Positions 6,937-11,368 of a DNA stretch of 11,368 nucleotides are shown here, piece after piece. The notes under the pieces were generated by a model. It saw only the letters and a list, made by a program, of their open reading frames with translations. It ran no database searches and was not told the origin of the DNA. The position numbers and the translations under genes are program-made. The stretch's first letter is position 1. Every line of letters begins with the position of its first letter. The DNA is from Spirochaetaceae bacterium (lineage in GTDB: Bacteria > Spirochaetota > Spirochaetia > Treponematales > Breznakiellaceae): assembly GCA_031265635.1 (NCBI GenBank), contig JAISCK010000109.1, positions 1 to 11,368 of the forward strand, given 5' to 3'.

Positions 6937-6953
6937 GTTCAGTACTTGAACAA
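6935..6953. promoter_or_regulatory. 19-bp palindromic operator candidate
   Basis: TTGTTCA (6935-6941) and TGAACAA (6947-6953) are perfect inverted repeats of 7 bp with a 5-bp spacer, GTACT. The site overlaps the -10 box of the candidate promoter and its likely transcription start, the classic place for repressor binding. The next gene encodes a winged-helix regulator, so autoregulation is a natural reading. I did not see a second copy upstream of the NusG-paralogue gene. The identity of the binding protein is inference. Confidence 0.5.
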
Positions 6954-7065
6954 GCATACGCCAAGCCGGAGCGTGTTGCGGCCGCACGGAAGTATCGTAT
7001 GTGTCTTTTTTCTTCCAGACCGGAAAAGCCCAGGCATTCCGGAGGATTTCTTTTACCCTGAAAGC

Positions 7066-7626
7066 ATGCACCAAGAACTCATTGACAGTGAATTTACCAT
7101 ACTCGAACATATTTCCGGCGTTTCCGGGAAAACTCTGCCCCTGCGGCAGCGGGATCTGGCCCAGATAGCCGGGACCTCCCTGGGCATGACCAACGCCATA
7201 CTCAAGCGGCTCGCCCAGAAAGGCTGGATAGTGATAAAGCGGCTTAACAGCCGGAACATACAGTACGCCGTTACCCTTGAGGGACTTAACGAGTTGGTGC
7301 GGAGGAGTTACCGCTACATCAAGAGAACCATCAAAAACGTGGTTTTTTACAAGGACCGCATTGACCAGGTGATTGCTTCCGCCAAGGCCGGGGATACCGC
7401 CATTGTCCTGCTTGTGGGCCAGAGCGACCTTGATTTCATTGTCGAACACTCCTGTAACCGCTACGGCGTCAGGCTGCATCGCGCTGCCGGATTTTCCCCC
7501 CGCCTGCAGGTAAAACCGGACGAAAAGCAGTTGACCGTTTACGCCGAGACCATCATGATGAACCAGGTTTCAGAGGAACAGAACGCCCTGTTTCTGTCAA
7601 AAATCATCCTGGAGTCGGCTGGTTAA
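7066..7626 (+). CDS. Winged-helix regulator, MarR/EPS-associated type, with extra C-terminal domain
   Basis: The 186-residue product has an N-terminal winged helix-turn-helix. Helices lie at about 27-36 (RQRDLAQIAG) and 38-51 (SLGMTNAILKRLAQ), followed by a wing at 54-70 ending YAVTLEGL. This resembles the small MarR-type regulators associated with exopolysaccharide loci, including the SLGxTN recognition helix and the T-x-E-G-L ending. Residues from about 95 form a further domain (AIVLLVGQSDLDFIVEHSCNRYG and onward) that I cannot name; it could sense a ligand or mediate oligomerisation. An in-frame TTG at 6946 would extend the protein, but those 40 codons do not look like protein and contain the operator. 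A GGAGG at 7041-7045 lies 20 bases from the chosen ATG, so the start is not certain. Confidence 0.72.
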   Translation: MHQELIDSEFTILEHISGVSGKTLPLRQRDLAQIAGTSLGMTNAILKRLAQKGWIVIKRLNSRNIQYAVTLEGLNELVRRSYRYIKRTIKNVVFYKDRIDQVIASAKAGDTAIVLLVGQSDLDFIVEHSCNRYGVRLHRAAGFSPRLQVKPDEKQLTVYAETIMMNQVSEEQNALFLSKIILESAG

Positions 7627-7664
7627 CGTTCCGGCTGTTTACGACATTAGGGAGAATACCGCAT

Positions 7665-9302
7665 ATGAAACGATACGTCCTGCCCCTGATACTGCTTCTC
7701 GCCTGGAACAGCGCGGCCCAGGAAGTCCCTCTGCCTGAGGTTCAGGAGGAGCTTCCGTCTGAAATTCCGGGAGAAATTCAGGATGAGCTTCCTCCTGAGC
7801 TTCCTGACTATCCCGGAATTTCAACCCAGGGGCATCCTGTTGTTGACCTCACCGATACCGTTGTTTTTTACATAAGGGACATTGATTTTGACATTCAGGG
7901 CCGTACCCGGTCCTGGGCTCTTGTCAGAAACATTGACCTGGAAACAGGATTCCGCCTCAGGGGCATGCAGGGCCTGGAAACCTATATCAGGCGCAAGACC
8001 CAGGCGCTCCGTAACCAGCGGGTGCTTAACGATACGCTTTCCTGGATAGATTATACCATAGCTCCCGAAGACCAGGACGGCCTTGTGCCGGTGGACCTTG
8101 TGATACATGCCGTTGACACCTGGAATATCATCGCGCTCCCCGAGCCGGAATATGACTCAAACACCGGCCTCTCCCTGACCCTCAAAGCCAGGGATTATAA
8201 TTTTTTGGGAACCATGTCTCCCCTGGCCCTTGACCTGGGTTACAAACTTGAGGACGAAAGAAATTCCGCGCTCCTGCGCATAGACTCCGACACCCCCTTT
8301 ACCCTGTTCGGGTTCAGATGGAATCTTAATTTTGATAATGATATCACCTACACCGAAAACGCCCCCCTGTATTACAAAAATACCACCGGCCTTTCCATGG
8401 AAGTTCCCTGGAAGAAGACCACTTTTACCTTCACCTTTACCCATGCCTTCATTCTTAATGAAGAAACCAGTGATACGGAAAAAGGACGCTACCCGTATAT
8501 GCAAAACGAGGATACCTTTCCCGATGCCTGGTATATGTCCGACTCGGTTTCCGCCGGCTGGAACATACCCCTGCTTGAGATGGGGGAATTCGGCGAGTTG
8601 AGCTACAATCCCAGTGTCAGCGAGAGCGTCAACTACCGTCCCGGCGGCGAAATCGGCGACTACCGCCGGGGGCCGGCAACGACCCTGAGCCACAGCGTCG
8701 GTTTCGGCCAGATAAACTGGACAGGCAACTACCGCAACGGCGCGAGCGTAAATCTCTCTAATGCCAATACCTTTAACAATCATTTTCAAACCTGGGACAA
8801 CAACATCAACTTTACCGCCATAGGGCACAGGGCGGTAAGCCGTTTTTTCGGCGTGTCGGGGCGGCTCCAGTACCGCCAGTGGTTCAACAATTCCTACGCT
8901 GAGGCCGGGGACGCGCTCAGGGGCATCAGGGACAAATATATACGGGCCGATTACATGCTTTCGCTTAATGTGGAATTCCCCGTAAGGATCATACGCTTTG
9001 CCCCTTCGGAATGGTTCAACATACGGAAGCTGCGGCTCTTTGATTTTGAAATGCATTTTGCTCCCTTTCTGGACTTTGCCGCCTTCAAGGGCCGGGAGGA
9101 TCAGGGGGACCGCTGGGGCGAATACCGTTTTAAGGAAGTGCTTCCCGCCGGGGGTTTTGAACTTATAGTCTTCCCGCTGTCATGGCGCAGCATATTCCTC
9201 CGGGCCAGCGTAGGCTGGAACATGGTCGAGTGGGTCAAACAGAATACCATGCCCGGCGGCCGGGCGCGTGAGATACACATAGTCGTGGGACATTACTTTT
9301 AG
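7665..9302 (+). CDS. Omp85-like outer-membrane beta-barrel protein with one POTRA-like domain
   Basis: The 545-residue product starts with a signal peptide (MKRYVLPLILLLAWNSAA, likely cut before Q19). A Glu/Pro-rich linker with a 12-residue tandem repeat covers residues 25-48. A POTRA-like unit at about 66-150 shows VFYIRDIDFDIQGRTRSW, LETGFRLRG and a final VPVDLVIHAVDTWNIIAL. The rest alternates polar and hydrophobic residues like a barrel and ends in an aromatic residue (VVGHYF). LRGI at 418-421, about 124 residues from the end, sits where Omp85 proteins carry the VRGF/Y lid-loop motif. Omp85 proteins insert or export proteins and sometimes lipids or polymers across the outer membrane. Here the neighbours suggest a role in glycan export or in placing its machinery, but that is inference. 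AGGGAG at 7649-7654 supports the ATG at 7665. Confidence 0.7.
   Translation: MKRYVLPLILLLAWNSAAQEVPLPEVQEELPSEIPGEIQDELPPELPDYPGISTQGHPVVDLTDTVVFYIRDIDFDIQGRTRSWALVRNIDLETGFRLRGMQGLETYIRRKTQALRNQRVLNDTLSWIDYTIAPEDQDGLVPVDLVIHAVDTWNIIALPEPEYDSNTGLSLTLKARDYNFLGTMSPLALDLGYKLEDERNSALLRIDSDTPFTLFGFRWNLNFDNDITYTENAPLYYKNTTGLSMEVPWKKTTFTFTFTHAFILNEETSDTEKGRYPYMQNEDTFPDAWYMSDSVSAGWNIPLLEMGEFGELSYNPSVSESVNYRPGGEIGDYRRGPATTLSHSVGFGQINWTGNYRNGASVNLSNANTFNNHFQTWDNNINFTAIGHRAVSRFFGVSGRLQYRQWFNNSYAEAGDALRGIRDKYIRADYMLSLNVEFPVRIIRFAPSEWFNIRKLRLFDFEMHFAPFLDFAAFKGREDQGDRWGEYRFKEVLPAGGFELIVFPLSWRSIFLRASVGWNMVEWVKQNTMPGGRAREIHIVVGHYF
7737..7808 (+). repeat. 36-bp in-frame tandem repeat, two units, encoding a Glu/Pro-rich linker
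   Basis: Units 7737-7772 and 7773-7808 encode EVQEELPSEIPG and EIQDELPPELPD, residues 25-48 of the outer-membrane protein. Both are 12 codons long with the same Glu, Gln and Pro pattern. It lies between signal peptide and POTRA-like domain, so it probably forms a flexible periplasmic spacer whose length could vary between strains. Confidence 0.75.
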
Positions 9303-9323
9303 GAGCCCCGGGCGGGAAACGTC

Positions 9324-10670
9324 ATGGTTAAAATAACGGTCATAGGCACAGGGTATGTAGGGCTGGTCTCCGGGGCCTGCCTTGCCGATTTCGGAAATAC
9401 CGTAATCTGTGTGGACAGCAACAGCGAAAAAATAAAGGCCCTCAGGGACGGCGTTATTCCCATTTTTGAACCCGGCCTTGATGAAGTGGTCAGCCGCAAT
9501 GTCAGGGAAGGAAGGCTTTCCTTCAGCGGCAGCCTCGCCGCCCCGGTCAAGGGAAGCCAAGCGGTATTTATCGCCGTAGGTACCCCGCCCCGGGAAGACG
9601 GTTCCGCCGACCTCAGCCATGTGGAACAGGCCGCCCGTGAAATAGGCGGGGCCGTGGAAAGCTATACCGTGGTGGTGGACAAGAGTACCGTGCCCATAGG
9701 GACGGCCCGCAAAGTGCGGAACTGGATAGGCGAGGAACTTGCCCGCCGGGGCGCGGATATCCCCTTTGACGTGGTTTCAAACCCCGAGTTTTTGCGGGAA
9801 GGCTCGGCGGTCTTTGATTTTACCCATCCCGACCGGGTGGTAATAGGCGGCGAAAGTCCCCGGGCCAGGGAAATCATGAAAGAGGTGTACCGTTCCCTGT
9901 ACCTTAACGAAACACCGTACATCGAAACAGGCCCGGAAACCGCTGAAATGATAAAATACGCCTCCAACGCGTTTCTGGCGGTAAAAATAACCTTCATCAA
10001 CGAAATAGCGAACCTGTGCGAAAAATTCGCCGCCGATGTGCAGGATGTGGCCAACGCCATGGGCAGGGACGGCCGCATCGGCGCGAAATTCCTCCATCCG
10101 GGCCCCGGCTACGGCGGAAGCTGCTTTCCCAAGGATACCAGGGCCCTGGCAAAAGCGGGCAGGGACGGCCGCTCTCCCCTCACCCTGGTCGAGGCGGCCA
10201 TAGCGGCTAACGAGCGGCAGAAAGAACTCATGGTCGAAAAAATCGAGTCGGGTCTCGGAGCTTCCCTTAAAGGGAAGACCATCGCCGTCCTGGGCCTTGC
10301 CTTTAAGTCCAACACCGATGACATGAGGGAAAGTCCCGCCATAGCCATCTGCCGGGGCCTTGTTGAAAAAGGCGCCTGTCTCCGCATAAGCGATCCCGCG
10401 GCCATGAAGGAAGCCTCCTGGCGCTTTGATTCCATCAAAGATTCAATCTACCGCGCCGGGGATGAATACGACGCCGTTAAAGGCGCCCATACCCTTGCCA
10501 TACTCACCCCCTGGAACCAGTACCGCAACCTCGACCTTGAACGGATAAAAGAACTTCTCCTGCCCCCTGAGAAACCGGGGGCCCTCCCCTGCTTTTTTGA
10601 CCTCCGCAATATCTACAGGCGGAAAGAAGTTGAAGAAGCCGGCTTTGAATATTTTGGAATAGGTAAATAA
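9324..10670 (+). CDS. ugd: UDP-glucose 6-dehydrogenase
   Basis: The 448-residue product oxidises UDP-glucose in two NAD-dependent steps to UDP-glucuronate, a precursor of acidic capsule and exopolysaccharides. The N-terminal NAD-binding motif is VIGTGYVGLVSGACLADFG (from residue 6). NPEFLREGSA (153-162) supplies a conserved active-site Glu, FLAVKITFINEIANLCE carries the conserved K221, and GYGGSCFPKDTRALA carries the catalytic cysteine C267. The C-terminal UDP-binding domain contains VLGLAFKSNTDDMRESPA. Length and motifs are normal. A related UDP-hexosamine dehydrogenase (ManNAc or GalNAc type) is less likely, because this motif set is that of the single-gene bacterial Ugd. The start follows the previous stop by 21 bp with only a weak ribosome binding site nearby (AGGAG at 9301-9305 is 18 bases away). 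Confidence 0.92.
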   Translation: MVKITVIGTGYVGLVSGACLADFGNTVICVDSNSEKIKALRDGVIPIFEPGLDEVVSRNVREGRLSFSGSLAAPVKGSQAVFIAVGTPPREDGSADLSHVEQAAREIGGAVESYTVVVDKSTVPIGTARKVRNWIGEELARRGADIPFDVVSNPEFLREGSAVFDFTHPDRVVIGGESPRAREIMKEVYRSLYLNETPYIETGPETAEMIKYASNAFLAVKITFINEIANLCEKFAADVQDVANAMGRDGRIGAKFLHPGPGYGGSCFPKDTRALAKAGRDGRSPLTLVEAAIAANERQKELMVEKIESGLGASLKGKTIAVLGLAFKSNTDDMRESPAIAICRGLVEKGACLRISDPAAMKEASWRFDSIKDSIYRAGDEYDAVKGAHTLAILTPWNQYRNLDLERIKELLLPPEKPGALPCFFDLRNIYRRKEVEEAGFEYFGIGK

Positions 10671-10675
10671 AGACA

Positions 10676-11368
10676 ATGCCGATGACTGATGAAGAATGGT
10701 CTCTTGTCATAAGTCCCAAGCGGAAACTTTTTGACCTGCAGATCCGGGATATAATACGGTACCGGGACCTGGTGTTTCTCTTTGTGCAAAGGGATTTTGC
10801 CGTCCAGTACAAGCAGACCATTCTGGGCCCCCTCTGGTATGTGCTTAACCCCCTTTTCTCGACGGTTATGTACAGCTTTGTTTTCGGGAACCTGGCCAAA
10901 ATCGGTACGGACGGCATTCCGTTCCTGCTGTTTTATTATTCGGGGACCATGCTCTGGACTTTTTTTACCGGTTGCTTTACCAACGCTTCAGAGCTTTTCA
11001 TAACCAACGCCAATATCTTCGGTAAAGTGTACTTTCCCCGCCTTACGGTTCCCATCAGCAACGTGTTCAGCAACGGCATCAGGGTGCTGGTACAGTTTAT
11101 CCTGCTCATGGGATTCTTTGCCTATTATTTGATACGCGGCGCCGCCATGCCGCCCTCGTGGCTGGCCTTTGCCTTTCCCGCCCTTCTTGTATGGATCGCC
11201 GCGCTGGGAACCGGCATGGGCATGATCATTTCGGCCCTTACCACCAAATACCGGGACCTCAAGCAGTTGGTAACTTTTGCCCTGAACCTTGCCATGTATA
11301 TCACCCCCGTGGTGTACCCTCTCTCCCAGATACCGGGCCGCTTTGCCTGGCTGGTTTTTATAAACCCC
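10676..11368 (+). CDS. ABC-2 type polysaccharide/teichoic-acid export permease (3' end cut off)
   Basis: An open frame of 231 codons runs from ATG at 10676 to the right edge without a stop; the family is usually about 260-290 residues, so only the last part is missing. A cytoplasmic N-terminus carries the family hallmark FVQRDFAVQYKQTILGPLWYVLNPL (about residues 39-63). Membrane segments follow: about 58-75, PFLLFYYSGTMLWTFF, VLVQFILLMGFFAYYLI, WLAFAFPALLVWIAALGTG, and LVTFALNLAMYITPVVYPL. This is the Wzm/KpsM/TagG type, which exports lipid-linked or capsular glycans across the inner membrane with a separate ATPase, expected just beyond the window. It begins 5 bp after ugd, so they are co-transcribed. 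A second ATG at 10682 is also possible; neither has a strong ribosome binding site. Confidence 0.9.
   Translation, partial: MPMTDEEWSLVISPKRKLFDLQIRDIIRYRDLVFLFVQRDFAVQYKQTILGPLWYVLNPLFSTVMYSFVFGNLAKIGTDGIPFLLFYYSGTMLWTFFTGCFTNASELFITNANIFGKVYFPRLTVPISNVFSNGIRVLVQFILLMGFFAYYLIRGAAMPPSWLAFAFPALLVWIAALGTGMGMIISALTTKYRDLKQLVTFALNLAMYITPVVYPLSQIPGRFAWLVFINP

Noticed and set aside
6977..6986. 10-bp palindrome TGCGGCCGCA in the gap before the regulator.
   Set aside because: A GC-rich palindrome of this size is easily found by chance, and it has no clear relation to a promoter or start.
6946..7065. N-terminal extension of the regulator from TTG at 6946.
   Set aside because: The 40 codons do not resemble a protein domain, contain the operator half-site and lack a ribosome binding site; the winged helix is complete from 7066.
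8157..9056. Long minus-strand open frame (299 codons) opposite the outer-membrane protein gene.
   Set aside because: The plus-strand protein has a signal peptide, POTRA-like domain and barrel; the opposite frame shows no motif and is explained by GC-rich codon bias.

Overview
The window reads as a spirochaete chromosome segment, most likely a Treponema of the termite-gut type. The evidence is the gene content, the moderately high GC with frequent ATA and AGG codons, and gene families I associate with treponemes. The organism assignment is inference. It is an almost fully coding plus-strand cassette for a surface or secreted glycan: nine plus-strand genes (the last cut by the right edge) and one probable divergent minus-strand gene cut by the left edge. 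I see no rRNA or tRNA gene, insertion sequence, CRISPR array or clear intrinsic terminator.

Layout. Bases 1-68 hold the 5' end of a divergent minus-strand gene. A 134-bp leader follows, then a specialised NusG paralogue (203-727). Next come a nucleotide-sugar 4,6-dehydratase of the CapD/FlaA1 type (739-2238) and a PLP sugar aminotransferase of the DegT/ArnB type (2228-3520). Together these two are the classic route to a 4-amino-4,6-dideoxy sugar nucleotide. Fused to them by overlapping or closely spaced starts is a three-gene xanthine-dehydrogenase-like complex: large 'molybdopterin' subunit 3517-5595, 2x[2Fe-2S] subunit 5610-6095, FAD subunit 6079-6915.

After a 150-bp gap with a promoter-like sequence and a near-perfect operator palindrome comes a MarR/EPS-type winged-helix regulator with an extra C-terminal domain (7066-7626). 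Then follow an Omp85-like outer-membrane barrel with one POTRA-like domain (7665-9302), UDP-glucose 6-dehydrogenase (9324-10670) and an ABC-2 polysaccharide/teichoic-acid-type export permease (10676 to the right edge).

How it fits together (inference): the NusG paralogue allows transcription of a long glycan operon. The dehydratase, aminotransferase and Ugd supply an amino-deoxy sugar and a uronic acid. The ABC permease exports the polymer or lipid-linked glycan, and the Omp85-like protein provides an outer-membrane step. The most unusual element is the xanthine-dehydrogenase-like trio. Its Fe-S subunit keeps all eight cluster cysteines, yet the large subunit has changed at all four loops that normally hold the molybdenum cofactor or do catalysis. 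It looks like a repurposed, possibly molybdenum-free, redox complex tied to amino-sugar synthesis.
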